The notes: generated by a model from the sequence alone, not told the origin. A stretch of DNA of 64,000 nt from Saccharothrix carnea (GCF_003014735.1 NZ_PYAX01000007.1:248001-312000); one strand, 5' to 3'; shown: positions 1-13,200, counted from the stretch's first letter. Translations and numbers: made by a program.

Positions 1-1
1 T

Positions 2-664
2 CTCGCGATCGCGGGCAGCATGGCGCTGCAGGGACCGGTGATCGTCTGGGTCGCCGACCACCGCCGTCACCACGCGTTCTCCGACCGCGAGGGCGACCCG
101 CACTCGCCGTGGCTGTTCGGCAGCGGCCCGGTCGCGCTGGCCAAGGGCTTCTGGCACGCGCACATGGGCTGGCTGTTCGAGCGCGACAAGACCAACGCGC
201 AGCGCTTCGCGCCGGACCTGCTGGCCGACGAGGACCTGGTCAAGATCGACAAGCTGTTCTGGCTGTGGACGACCATCAGCCTGCTCGCCCCCGCCGTGAT
301 CGGTGGTCTGGTCACCATGTCGTGGGCCGGTGCGCTGTCGGCGTTCTTCTGGGCCGGTCTGGTCCGGGTGGCGTTCCTGCACCACGTGACGTGGTCGGTC
401 AACTCGATCTGCCACATGGTGGGCGACCGCCCGTTCGCCGCGCGTGACCGTTCCGCGAACGTGTGGGCGCTGGCGATCCTGAGCTTCGGCGAGTCGTGGC
501 ACAACCTGCACCACGCCGACCCGACCTGTGCGCGGCACGGCGTCAAGCGCGGTCAGATCGACACGTCCGCGCGGATGATCTGGCTGTTCGAGAAGTTCGG
601 CTGGGCGACCAACGTGCGCTGGCCGAACCAGCAGCGCCTGGCCCGCATCAGCACCAAGAAGTAA
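2..664 (+). CDS. Fatty-acid (acyl-CoA type) desaturase, C-terminal part
   Basis: The 5' end lies outside the window; the reading frame is open from base 2, so the first ATG at 20 is probably internal. The visible 220 residues are the second half of a membrane di-iron desaturase that introduces a double bond into a fatty acyl chain. Two histidine boxes are visible: HRRHH near the left edge and HNLHH near base 500. A hydrophobic stretch lies between them, as does the HHVTWSVNS segment typical of stearoyl-CoA-type desaturases. The gene ends in a strong hairpin with a short T run. A TetR-type regulator follows on the same strand and could control it; that link is inference from position only. Confidence 0.9.
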   Translation, partial: LAIAGSMALQGPVIVWVADHRRHHAFSDREGDPHSPWLFGSGPVALAKGFWHAHMGWLFERDKTNAQRFAPDLLADEDLVKIDKLFWLWTTISLLAPAVIGGLVTMSWAGALSAFFWAGLVRVAFLHHVTWSVNSICHMVGDRPFAARDRSANVWALAILSFGESWHNLHHADPTCARHGVKRGQIDTSARMIWLFEKFGWATNVRWPNQQRLARISTKK

Positions 665-682
665 GCGGTCGGAACGAGCTGT

Positions 683-720
683 CGCCTGCCCCTCGCGTCC
701 CACGCGGGGGGCAGGCGTTT
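683..720 (+). terminator. Rho-independent-type terminator after the desaturase
   Basis: Perfect 10-bp stem CGCCTGCCCC (683-692) with GGGGCAGGCG (708-717), followed by TTT. It lies 19 bases after the desaturase stop codon. Confidence 0.8.
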
Positions 721-738
721 AGGGTGGTCTGGGTGGCG

Positions 739-1374
739 GTGAGACGGCGTGGCGACGGGACACCGGTGCCGCGCGTGCGGATGACGGGCAAGGAGCGGCG
801 CGAGCAACTGCTCGACGTGGCCCGCGCGTTGTTCGCCGAGAAGGGCTTCGAGGTCACGTCCATCGAGGAGATCGCGCACCGGGCCGGCGTGTCCAAGCCC
901 GTGGTGTACGAGCACTTCGGCGGCAAGGAAGGCATCTACGCGGTCGTGGTGGACCGCGAGATGCAGTACCTGATGGACCACATCGTCAACGCGCTGTCCG
1001 GCGGGCACCCGCGTGAGCTGCTGGAACAGGCGGCGTGCGCGTTGCTGGACTACATCGAGGGTTCGACGGACGGCTTCCGGATCCTGGTGCGCGACTCGCC
1101 CGTGGCGTCGTCCACCGGCACGTTCTCGTCGTTGCTGAACGACATCGCGTCCCAGGTGGAGTCGATCCTGGGCCTGCACTTCTCCCGCCAGGGCTACGAC
1201 CGCAAGCTGGCCGCCCTCTACTCCCAGGCTTTGGTGGGCATGGTGGCCCTGACGGGCCAGTGGTGGCTCGAGGTCCGCAAGCCGAAGAAGGACGAAGTGG
1301 CCGCCCACCTGGTCAACCTGGCCTGGAAGGGCCTGTCCCACATGGACCACAAACCCCGCCTCCGCACCCGCTGA
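739..1374 (+). CDS. TetR/AcrR-family transcriptional regulator
   Basis: A 211-residue TetR-type repressor. The N-terminal helix-turn-helix is clear: RREQLLDVARALFAEKGF, then TSIEEIAHRAGVSKPVVYEHF, then the GGKEGIYAVVVDREM extension seen in a widespread actinobacterial subfamily. The C-terminal ligand-binding half is helical and unassigned. The start is uncertain: GTG codons at 733, 739 and 766 and the ATG at 781 are all in frame, and no strong ribosome site decides between them. GTG 739 keeps the basic N-terminal tail (RRRGDGT). The desaturase just upstream is a candidate target, by proximity only. Confidence 0.85.
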   Translation: MRRRGDGTPVPRVRMTGKERREQLLDVARALFAEKGFEVTSIEEIAHRAGVSKPVVYEHFGGKEGIYAVVVDREMQYLMDHIVNALSGGHPRELLEQAACALLDYIEGSTDGFRILVRDSPVASSTGTFSSLLNDIASQVESILGLHFSRQGYDRKLAALYSQALVGMVALTGQWWLEVRKPKKDEVAAHLVNLAWKGLSHMDHKPRLRTR

Positions 1375-1585
1375 CGCGAGAGTCCAACGCTCACGCCGCG
1401 AGAGTCCAACGCTCACGCCGCGAGAGTCCAACGCTCACGCCGCGAGAGTCCAACGCTCAGCGCGCGAGAGTCCAACGCTCAGGACCCCTGAATTCAACAC
1501 TCGGCCATCGACCGTTCGTCGTGAGCGTTGAATTCAGGGTGCGTGAACGTACGACTCTCGGGCGCTGAGCGTTGGACTCTCGCGG
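1375..1585. repeat. Repeat family locus A: five 22-bp tandem units plus inverted copies
   Basis: Five direct 22-bp units fill 1375-1484; each begins CGCGAGAGTCCAACGCTCA. They are followed by a 17-bp stem (CCCTGAATTCAACACTC at 1486-1502, paired with one mismatch to 1523-1539) and then inverted copies ending in GCGTTGGACTCTCGCG. The block fills the gap between two convergent genes. Related units occur near 14.1, 37.9, 54.0 and 59.7 kb. Whether they act as terminators or as mobile palindromes is not known from the sequence. Confidence 0.85.
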
Positions 1586-2716
1586 TTAGTTGTTGGTGAT
1601 GCGGAGGAGTTTGTCGTCGGTGCCGTTCGAGGTGGTGACGTAGAGGGCGTTGTCGGGGCCCAGTTCGGCGGCGCGGAGGCGGCCGTGGGTGTCGTCCAGT
1701 TCCGAGGGGATGGCGACGGAGTGGACGCCACCCTCTTGGGTGACGGTGAAGAGCAGGAGCTTCGAGCCCTTCAGGGCGGTCACGGCCAGGACGCCGTTGA
1801 GGGAGCCCCACTGCTCGCCCACCAGGAAAGCGGCGTCGCAGATCGCCTCGGTCGGACGCCCGGACGACCACACGGCCGACACGGCGTCGGGGAAGCGCGA
1901 GAGGTCCGTCATCGGCACGTCCTCGTCGTACCCGCCGGTCGTGCCGCCCTTCGACGGGTCCCAGCCGTAGTTCCCACCGGCCTTGAGCACGTTGACCTCG
2001 TCGTCCACGTCCGGCCCGTGCTCGGCGGTGAACACCATGCCGTCCTGCCGGACCGCGACACCCTGCACGTTGCGGTGCCCGTAGGTGTAGATCCGGTCGC
2101 CGAACGGGTTGCCCGGCACGCCCTCACCGGTCGCCAGGTCGACCCGCAGCACCTTGCCGCCGAGGCTCGACTTGTCCTGCGAGACCGTGCCGCGAGCGGT
2201 GTCACCCGTCCCGATCAGCAGGTTCCCGTCACGGTCGAGCGCCATCCGGCACCCGGAGTGACGTCCGCTCGACGCCGTTGGCAGGCCTGAGAGCAGCGGG
2301 TCCTTCACCCTGGTCGCCTTGGTCCCGTCCAGCTCCCACGTCACCAGCCGCACGTCCGACGACGTGTTGAAGCACGTGGTGAACCGCCTGCTGGTGGCGA
2401 AGTCCGGGTGCACGACCAGGCTCATCAGCCCGCCCTCACCCCGCGCCTCCACGTCACCGAGATCGGCCTCGACGTCGGTCACCCGACCATCCGCGACCAA
2501 CGCGATCCGCCCCGGCCGCTGCGGCACGAGCACCCGACCGTCCGGCAGGAACCCCACGTCCCACGGGTGGCTCAGCCCGGACGCCACGACCTCGACCTTC
2601 AGCCCCTCGGGCGTGGTCGTCGACGGCGCGCTGCCGCCGGAACCCTCGGCCGAACACGCCGCACACGCGGCCAGCACCGCAGCGAACCCGACAAACCGAC
2701 GCATGCCGACCAGCAT
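1586..2716 (-). CDS. PQQ-dependent sugar dehydrogenase-like lipoprotein
   Basis: A 376-residue secreted lipoprotein with the six-bladed beta-propeller of the soluble glucose/aldose-sugar dehydrogenase (YliI/GSDH) family. These enzymes oxidise sugars with pyrroloquinoline quinone and calcium. A signal peptide with a lipobox-like LAAC (residues 15-18) is followed by a Ser/Thr linker. Family motifs are present: PWDVGFLPDGR, GLMSLVVHPDF, YGHRNVQGVA and AEHGPDVDDEVN. The start at 2716 follows a GGGGG stretch; ATG 2704 is an alternative. The complete pqq operon at 46-49 kb suggests the cell makes the cofactor itself. Substrate unknown. Confidence 0.88.
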   Translation of the reverse strand: MLVGMRRFVGFAAVLAACAACSAEGSGGSAPSTTTPEGLKVEVVASGLSHPWDVGFLPDGRVLVPQRPGRIALVADGRVTDVEADLGDVEARGEGGLMSLVVHPDFATSRRFTTCFNTSSDVRLVTWELDGTKATRVKDPLLSGLPTASSGRHSGCRMALDRDGNLLIGTGDTARGTVSQDKSSLGGKVLRVDLATGEGVPGNPFGDRIYTYGHRNVQGVAVRQDGMVFTAEHGPDVDDEVNVLKAGGNYGWDPSKGGTTGGYDEDVPMTDLSRFPDAVSAVWSSGRPTEAICDAAFLVGEQWGSLNGVLAVTALKGSKLLLFTVTQEGGVHSVAIPSELDDTHGRLRAAELGPDNALYVTTSNGTDDKLLRITNN

Positions 2717-2802
2717 GGCAACCCCCGTGTGTGCTCCCCGTTCACGCGTCCGGTGATCCCGTACGCTGCCCGTGCCCGAACGGGGACTTGGGGGGTTGTG
2801 CC

Positions 2803-3702
2803 GTGCGCGTGCTGATGACGTTGTTGGTGCGTGACGAGGCCGACGTGGTCGCCGCGACCGTCGAGCACCACCTCGCCGCCGGGGTGGACTTCATCGTCGC
2901 GACCGACAACGGCTCGCGTGACGGCACCGTGGAGATCCTGGAGTCCTACCAGGCCGCGGGCGTGCTCGAACTGCACCACGAGCCGAGCCAGGACTACGAG
3001 CAGGGCCGCTGGGTGACCCGCATGGCCAGGCGCGCCGCCCACCTCGGCGCGGACTGGGTGATCAACGCCGACGCCGACGAGTTCTTCTGGCCGGCCGGGG
3101 AGACGACCCCCGGGCGGGACGCGCTCCCGGCCGCGTTCGCCGCCGCCGGCCCGGCGGGACTGGTCCGGTCGCGCCGCGACAACCTCGTCCCCGACCCGGC
3201 GGTCGACCCGACCGCGGCCTGGGTGGACCGCCTCGTCATCAGGGACACCGCCTCGCTGTCGGCGCGCGGCACGCGCATCGGTCCCAAGGTGTGCCACCGG
3301 GCCGACCCGGACGTGGACGTGGCGCAGGGCAACCACACCGCGACCGGTCCCCTGATCGGCGCGGAGTCACCTCTCACGCCCCTGGAGATCCTGCACGTGC
3401 CCGACCGCGGCTACGAGCACTACGCGCGCAAGATCGCCAACGGCGGCTCGGCCTACGCGGCGAACACCCGGCTCGGCGCGGACGTCGGCTGGCACTGGCG
3501 AGAGGACTACGAACGCCTGCTCGACGGCGAGCTGGCGGCCGTGTACGCGGCGCGCGAGCGGGACGGGGCGGCGGTGGCCGAGGGCCTCGCGGCAGGCGTG
3601 CTGTTCCGCGACACCCGGCTGGCGGACCGGCTCGCCGACCTCGTGCCGACTGCGGTCGACCCGGCGGCGCTGAAGGCCGTGCTCACCGCCCGTCCGAGCT
3701 GA
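2803..3702 (+). CDS. Family 2-like glycosyltransferase
   Basis: A 299-residue protein of the GT-A fold type found in poorly characterised glycosyltransferase-2-like families. The opening MTLLVRDEADVVAATVEHH, the TDNGSRDGT motif near residue 35 and NADADEFFW (a DxD-like metal/nucleotide-sugar site) near residue 90 support this. HVPDRGYEHYARKI lies in the second half. No membrane segment is obvious, so it is probably cytoplasmic. GTG 2803 is chosen because GGGGGG lies 7 bases upstream. Acceptor and sugar cannot be read from the sequence. Its last 20 bases overlap the convergent DUF4291 gene. Confidence 0.8.
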   Translation: MRVLMTLLVRDEADVVAATVEHHLAAGVDFIVATDNGSRDGTVEILESYQAAGVLELHHEPSQDYEQGRWVTRMARRAAHLGADWVINADADEFFWPAGETTPGRDALPAAFAAAGPAGLVRSRRDNLVPDPAVDPTAAWVDRLVIRDTASLSARGTRIGPKVCHRADPDVDVAQGNHTATGPLIGAESPLTPLEILHVPDRGYEHYARKIANGGSAYAANTRLGADVGWHWREDYERLLDGELAAVYAARERDGAAVAEGLAAGVLFRDTRLADRLADLVPTAVDPAALKAVLTARPS

Positions 3703-4285
3703 CCGGCCCCGGGCTGACCGGCCCCGGGCTGACCGGCTCTGAGTTGACCGGCGCTGAGTTGACCGGCATCGGGTAGGGCCGCTCCACGGGCAGCAGGGCA
3801 CGCGCGCCGTCCAGGTCACCCGCCCGCACGAGCGCGTGCACCTCCCGCGCCAACGGCGTCACGTCGGTCAGCCCCACGACCCACTCGTCCACGTACCGCC
3901 GCGACGCCTCACCGGCCAGCCCGAGCTGCAACGACCGGTACGGCAGCTCGCCCAGCCGCAGGCTCCGCTCGGGGTCCCACTGCACGCGCACGTCCGGTTT
4001 CAGCCCGACGCCCTCGTGGCTCGGCACGGCCTCCCGCACCGCCCAGTCGAACCCCGATCGGGTGATTCGCACGGCCAGCACGCGTTCCTGGTCGGGCTTG
4101 GTGCCCCACCCGGAGCGGTACATCATCCACAGGAACGACGGCTTGATCCACGTCATCCGGCCGCGCTTGAACGGCGGCACGAACCGCCCCGCGGCCAGCG
4201 CGGGCTCGGCGATGGCGGGCGGGTAAGCCTGGTACACGGTGATGTGCCGATCGTCGTAGTCGGCTCTGATCTCTCTCTGCTCCAC
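3683..4285 (-). CDS. DUF4291 family protein
   Basis: A 200-residue protein of the DUF4291 family, recognised from [46 protein letters not shown] and [10 protein letters not shown]. Biochemical function is not known to me. The last ~25 residues are a repetitive tail (PVNS, PVSPG units) produced by a 15-bp tandem repeat at about 3700-3775, which also lies across the 3' end of the convergent glycosyltransferase gene. The tail looks like a recent extension rather than part of the family core. Confidence 0.85.
   Translation of the reverse strand: MEQREIRADYDDRHITVYQAYPPAIAEPALAAGRFVPPFKRGRMTWIKPSFLWMMYRSGWGTKPDQERVLAVRITRSGFDWAVREAVPSHEGVGLKPDVRVQWDPERSLRLGELPYRSLQLGLAGEASRRYVDEWVVGLTDVTPLAREVHALVRAGDLDGARALLPVERPYPMPVNSAPVNSEPVSPGPVSPGPVSSDGR
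3700..3775. repeat. 15-bp tandem repeat at a convergent gene overlap
   Basis: About five head-to-tail units of the form CTGACCGGCCCCGGG or TTGACCGGCGCTGAG. They span the 3' end of the glycosyltransferase gene and encode the degenerate PVSPG/PVNS tail of the DUF4291 protein on the other strand. Confidence 0.8.
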
Positions 4286-4435
4286 GTACCCAGGGTCACC
4301 CCGCGGTCAACCGAAATCACGGCGCACCCGGCGGGGGAGGGCCGTAGGCTGGGCAGTCGAGAACCCCTCCGGTGGACGTGGACGTTCGGTCCCGGGCAGG
4401 GGTCTGTCCGCGTTTGGAATCGGGGAGCCACCGCA

Positions 4436-8014
<3,579 letters not shown>

Positions 8015-8027
8015 GAAGGTACTGGTC

Positions 8028-8972
8028 GTGAGGACTGTGCAGAGGCGCTTCACCCTGATCGGCGCGGCTGTCGCTTCGGTGGCTGTGCTGGTGGCCGGCT
8101 GCGGCACCGGGCCGAGTCACGTCGGCTCGGCCGCGATCGTCGGCGACACCGTGCTGCCGCTGGAGCAGGTGCAGCAGCGGCTGGACATCGTGCTCAAGAA
8201 GGAGCCCGAGGCCCAGAAGCTGCACGACCAGCGCAAACTCGACCAGGTCGCGCGGCAGCTGGTAACCCTGGGCGTGCAGCACGAGCTGATCGAGCAGGCG
8301 GCCCGGCGCGAGGGCGTGTCCGTGTCCGAGGAGGCCGTGACCGAGTCGGTCGAGCAGGCCGGCGGCGCGGAACTGGCCTCGCAGAACACGGTGTACGACC
8401 CGGCGACGTTCCGCGAGCGGGCCCGCGACCAGCTGCTGGCGGTCGAGCTGGCGCGCAAGTACGTCGACCGGATGGAAGTCACGTTCGACTACTTCTTCAC
8501 CAAGGACAACGCCGAGGCCGTCGAGAAGGCCAAGCAGGTCGCGGCGGACCCGGCGAAGATGGCCGAGTTCGTGGCCGCCGCGCCGCAGGGCGTCGACGGC
8601 CGGAAGCTGTCCAACGAAGGCGAGCGGGTGCGGTCGGCCGAGTCGCCGCAGGCCGCGCAGTCGCCGCTGTTCGGCGTGCCGGCCGGCACCGTGGTGGCGT
8701 TCGCGCCGGACCCGAGCAGCGCGCAGTGGATCGTGGCGTACGTGACCGACCGCAAGACCGACGTGCGGTCGTCCGGCGACTCGTCCACCGAGCAGCTGAC
8801 GCCGCAGCTGCTGGAGCAGATCGGGCTGCGGCTGGTCTACACGCTGGCCGGTGAGCCCGAGATCCAGGTCAACCCGCGGTACGGGCTGTGGGACGGCGCC
8901 GCCATCTCGCTCGCGCCGAGCGAGGGCGAGTTGAGCGGCTACCAGGCGACGGTGCGGCAGAAGTCGCCGTGA
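8028..8972 (+). CDS. SurA N-terminal-like lipoprotein
   Basis: A 314-residue lipoprotein: a basic N-terminus, a hydrophobic stretch and the lipobox LVAGC at about residue 25 indicate export and lipid anchoring. The segment after the anchor (VGDTVLPLEQVQQRLD, then VTLGVQHELIEQAARREGVSVSEEAV) matches the helical SurA/trigger-factor-like chaperone domain of actinobacterial lipoproteins. No parvulin isomerase domain is evident. The GTG start lies 14 bases after mfd. Its stop overlaps the mazG start, so the three genes are probably cotranscribed. An extracytoplasmic folding role is inference. Confidence 0.8.
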   Translation: MRTVQRRFTLIGAAVASVAVLVAGCGTGPSHVGSAAIVGDTVLPLEQVQQRLDIVLKKEPEAQKLHDQRKLDQVARQLVTLGVQHELIEQAARREGVSVSEEAVTESVEQAGGAELASQNTVYDPATFRERARDQLLAVELARKYVDRMEVTFDYFFTKDNAEAVEKAKQVAADPAKMAEFVAAAPQGVDGRKLSNEGERVRSAESPQAAQSPLFGVPAGTVVAFAPDPSSAQWIVAYVTDRKTDVRSSGDSSTEQLTPQLLEQIGLRLVYTLAGEPEIQVNPRYGLWDGAAISLAPSEGELSGYQATVRQKSP

Positions 8973-9883
8973 CCGTTGTCGTCGTAGGCACCACCCCGGT
9001 TCTGCCCGCCGCCGCGCTACCCGCATTGCGGGGCGCGGCGGTGGTGTACGCGGGGGAGGGCGTGGACGCCGCGGCGTGGTCGGCGGTGCCGGTGTCGGAG
9101 TTCGCGGCGGGGCCCTCGGTCGTGTTGATCACGACGGACCCGGGCGAGCCGGCGGCGGTGGAGCTGATCTCGGCGGGGTCCGAGGTGATCCGGACGCCCG
9201 GCGCGCCGGTGCTGGACGCGGTGGCCGTGATGGACCGGCTGCGCTCGCCCGGCGGGTGCCCGTGGGACGCCGAGCAGGACCACAAGTCGTTGCGGCAGTA
9301 CCTGGTCGAGGAGACCTACGAGCTGCTGGAAGCCATCGAGGACGGCGACCGGGCGGCGTTGCGGGAAGAGCTCGGCGACGTGCTGCTGCAGGTGCTGTTC
9401 CACGCGCGGATCGCGGCGGAGGACGCCGAGGACCCGTTCGGGATCGACGAGGTGGCGGGCGACCTGGTGGCGAAGCTGGTCGGGCGGCATCCGCACGTGT
9501 TCTCCGGCGGGGATCCGGCGGTGCGTGACGCGGCCTCGCAGGAGCACCGGTGGGAAGAGCTCAAGCAGGTCGAGAAGCGGCGCGAGTCGAGTGTCGACGG
9601 GGTGGCGACCGGGCAGCCCGCGGTGGCGTTGGCGGGGAAGCTGGCGCAGCGGGTGGCGAGGGCCGGGTTCCCGGTGGACCTGCTGCCGGAGGGTGACGGG
9701 ACCGGGGAGACGTTGTTCGTGGTCGCGGCGTTGGCGAAGTTGGCCGGGGAGGATCCGGAGACGGAGTTGCGGGCGGTGGCGCGGAGGTTCGAGGCGCGGG
9801 TGCGGGCGGCTGAGCGGTCGGCGCGGGCGGTGGGGGTGGGGAAGTTGAGGGCTGAGGATTGGCGTGCGCACTGGGGTGGTTGA
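8969..9883 (+). CDS. mazG: Nucleoside triphosphate pyrophosphohydrolase MazG
   Basis: A 304-residue MazG that hydrolyses NTPs/dNTPs to monophosphates and pyrophosphate. The catalytic helices are clear: CPWDAEQDHKSLRQYLVEETYELLEAI, then EELGDVLLQVLFHA, with the acidic metal ligands in place. A ~85-residue N-terminal extension precedes the catalytic core, as in actinobacterial homologues. GTG 8969 overlaps the upstream stop codon (GTGA). In M. tuberculosis the gene also lies just after mfd. Confidence 0.93.
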   Translation: MTVVVVGTTPVLPAAALPALRGAAVVYAGEGVDAAAWSAVPVSEFAAGPSVVLITTDPGEPAAVELISAGSEVIRTPGAPVLDAVAVMDRLRSPGGCPWDAEQDHKSLRQYLVEETYELLEAIEDGDRAALREELGDVLLQVLFHARIAAEDAEDPFGIDEVAGDLVAKLVGRHPHVFSGGDPAVRDAASQEHRWEELKQVEKRRESSVDGVATGQPAVALAGKLAQRVARAGFPVDLLPEGDGTGETLFVVAALAKLAGEDPETELRAVARRFEARVRAAERSARAVGVGKLRAEDWRAHWGG

Positions 9884-10211
9884 GGGGTGGCTCGGTGGTT
9901 GGGTGAGGCTCGGTGGTTGGGTCAGGCTCGGTGGTTGGGGCAGGCTCGATTTGACATGGGGCCCCTTACGGGTACTCCAGGCAGGCCAAAGCCGGGCAGG
10001 CCTGGCGGATGAAGCGCCCGCCAAGCCTGCCCGGCTTCGACCAGCCTAAAGCACCCGAACCCCAGGTAAAATCGGGCCTTTTGCGGTCGGCTGCGGGTCC
10101 GCTGTGGGCAGGAGAGTCTGCTGAGCTCGGAGGGCGGCGGCGGGTCAGTTGTGGGTGTGAAGTTCGGTCGGTCAGTTCGCGGGTCTTGGTTGGTCGGTTA
10201 GCCGGTCCGAT
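9884..10211. other. 328-bp gene-free interval with repeats, promoter-like sites and hairpins
   Basis: It holds three and a half copies of an 18-bp tandem repeat (9889-9950, unit GGCTCGGTGGTTGGGTCA). Next are TTGACA at 9951-9956 with TACTCC 16 bases on, a 20-bp near-perfect stem-loop (9989-10037), and a short hairpin followed by CCTTTTG (10054-10083). I see no ORF with coding character. It could be the promoter and attenuated leader of the tricorn gene or encode a small RNA. Confidence 0.6.
9989..10037. terminator. Strong 20-bp stem-loop downstream of mazG
   Basis: AAGCCGGGCAGGCCTGGCGG (9989-10008) pairs with 10018-10037 with a single mismatch and a 9-base loop. It could end the mazG transcript or form the 5' hairpin of a leader RNA; no T run follows directly. 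Confidence 0.6.
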
Positions 10212-13200
10212 ATGGTCGAAGAGGTGACCGAGGCCTACCTCCGCTTCCCGCATTTGCACGGCAACCTGGTGACCTTCGTAGCCGAAGACGATGTGTGGCT
10301 CGCCCCGCTCGACGGTGGTCGGGCTTGGCGGGTTACCGCTGATCAGGTGCCTGTGTCCTTCCCCCGCTTCGACCCGACGGGGACCTTGTTGGCCTGGACC
10401 AGTCGGCGTGACGGTGCGCCCGAGGTCCACTTGGCGCCGGTCGAGGGTGGTGAGGCGAAGCGGCTCACGTACTGGGGTGACTACACGACCGGTGTGCGTG
10501 GGTGGACGGCTGGGGGTGAGGTCGTGGCCGTCACGTCGGCCGGGCAGGCGACGTCGAACCGGCAGTGGGCGCACGCGGTGCCAACGGATGGTGGGCCGGG
10601 GCGGCGGTTGCCGTTCGGGTGGGTGGACGACGTGTCGTTCGGGGCGGCCGGGCAGGTGGTCGTGACCTCCGTGTACGGGCGGGATCCGGCCTGGTGGAAG
10701 CGGTATCGCGGTGGGGCGGCGGCCAAGTTGTGGGTCGACGTGAACGGTGATGGGGAGTTCGTGCGGATCCTGTCCGAGTTGACGTCCTCGTTGACGTCGC
10801 CGATGTGGATCGGTGACAGGATCGCGTTCTTGTCCGACCACGACGGGGTCGGGAGCCTGTACTCGGTGGCGGCGGACGGGTCGGACCTGCGGCGGCACAC
10901 CGAGCAGGAGTTCTACGCGCGGGTCGCGTCCGGTGACGGTGAGCGGATCGTCTGGCAGCACGCGGGTGAGTTGTGGGTGCTCGACGACCTCGACGGTGCG
11001 CAACCCCGGCGGTTGGACGTCAGGCTCGGTGGTCCCCGGACGGCGCGGAGGCCGCGGCCCGTGTCGTCGCGGCCGGACGACTTCCACCCGGACAAGACGG
11101 GGCGCGCGAGCGTGGTCGAGGTGCGCGGCACGGTGCATTGGGTGACGCACCGGGACGGGCCGGTGCGGGCGTTGGCCGAGCAGCCCGGTGTGCGGGCACG
11201 GCTGCCGCGCGTGGTCGGCGACAACGTGGTGTGGGTGACCGACGCGGACGGCGAGGAGGGCTTGGAGTTCTCGCCGATCGGTGGTGTCGAGCCGGGCAAC
11301 GAGCCGCGTCGGGTGGCGGTCGGCAAGCTGGGGCGGGTGCTGGAGCTGGCCGTCTCGCCGGACGGGCGGCGGTTGGCCGTGGCCACCCACGACGGGCGGC
11401 TGCTGTTGGTCGAGGTGGAGTCCGGTGAGGTGCGCGAGGTGCTGAAGGGGGCTAACCCGCACGTCAGCGACCTGGCGTTCGCGCCGGACTCGAACTGGTT
11501 GGCGTGGTCGCACCCCGGTCCGCGACCGTTGCAGCACATCCGGATGACGAACACGACGGACCTGTCGGTGGTGGACGTGACGCCGCTGCGGTTCTCCGAC
11601 TTCTCGCCGACGTTCACCGAGGACGGCCGGTACCTGGCGTTCCTGTCGGTGCGCAGCTTCGACCCCGTGTACGACGCGCACGTGTTCGACCTGTCGTTCC
11701 CGACCGGCTGCCGGCCCTACCTGCTGCCGCTGGCCGCGACCACGCCGTCGCCGTTCGACCCGCTGCGCCTGGGCCGGTCGGTCGGCGACGACTCGTCGGA
11801 CAAGGACAAGGACAAGGACGAGGAGAACCCGATCACGGTCGTCGACCTGGACGGGTTGGCCGACCGGGTGGTGACGGTGCCGGTCGCGGCAGCCCGCTAC
11901 GCCGGGTTGACCGCGGCCAAGGGTGGGCTGCTGTGGCTGCGGTCGCCGTTGCGGGGGGTGCTGGGCGACAACCTGGCCGGCCCGTCCGCCCGGCCGCCGC
12001 GGGCCGTGCTGGAGCGGTTCGACCTGGCCAAGTCGCGCACCGACACGCTGGTGGACGGCGTGGACGCGTTCGAGGTCACCGGTGACGGGCAGCGGATGGT
12101 CGTGCAGGACGGCGGTGACCTGCGGGTCGTGCCCACGGACCGGAAGGTCGACTCCGACGAACACGACTCGGTGGACGTGGACCTCTCGCGGGTGCGGGTG
12201 GTGGTCGACCGGGCCGCCGAGTGGCGGCAGGCCTACGCGGAGGCCGGGCGGCTGATGCGGGACCACTTCTGGCGCACCGACATGGGCGGCGTGGACTGGG
12301 CGGGCGTGCTGGAGCGGTACCGGCCGCTGGTGGACCGGCTGGGCAGCTACAGCGACCTGGTGGACCTGCTCTGGGAGGTGCAGGGCGAGCTGGGGACGTC
12401 GCACGCCTACGTGATCCCCTCGGGCGGGTCGCGCGGGCGCGCGGTGGGGTTGCTGGGCGCCGACCTGGAGCGGGACGAGGCGGGCGCGTGGCGGGTCGTG
12501 CGGGTGATCCCGGGCGAGACGTCGGACCCGGCGGCGCGGTCGCCGTTGGCCGCACCGGGGGTCGCGGTGCGGGCCGGTGACGCGATCCTGGCGGTCGACG
12601 GGCGGCAGGTGGACCCGTTGACCGGGCCCGCGCCGCTGCTCGTCGGCACGGCGGGCAAGCCCGTGGAGCTGACCGTGCGGCCGGGTGGTGGCGGCGAGCC
12701 GCGCCGGGTCGTGGTGGTGCCGCTGGAGGACGACGAGCCGCTGCGCTACCACGCGTGGGTGGCCGACCGGCGGGCACGCGTGCACGAGCTGACCGAGGGG
12801 CGGGTCGGGTACCTGCACGTGCCGGACATGATGGGCGCGGGCTGGGCGCAGCTGCACCGCGACCTGCGGGTGGAGCTGGCGCGCGAGGCCGTGGTGCTGG
12901 ACGTGCGGGAGAACGGCGGCGGGCACACGTCCGAGCTGGTGGTGGAGAAGCTGGGGCGCAAGATCATCGGCTGGTCGGTGGCGCGCGGGTACACCACGGC
13001 GGACAGCTACCCCGGTGACGCGCCGCGCGGGCCGGTGGTCGCGATCGCGGACGAGTTCGCCGGGTCCGACGGCGACATCGTGAACGTGGCGATCAAGGAG
13101 ATGGGCATCGGGCCGGTCGTCGGCACCCGCACGTGGGGCGGGGTGATCGGCATCGACATGCAGTACCACCTGGTGGACGGCACGTTGGTGACGCAGCCGC

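Noticed and set aside
1375-1484. Five 22-bp units as a CRISPR array
   Set aside because: The units are contiguous without unique spacers, and no cas genes are present.
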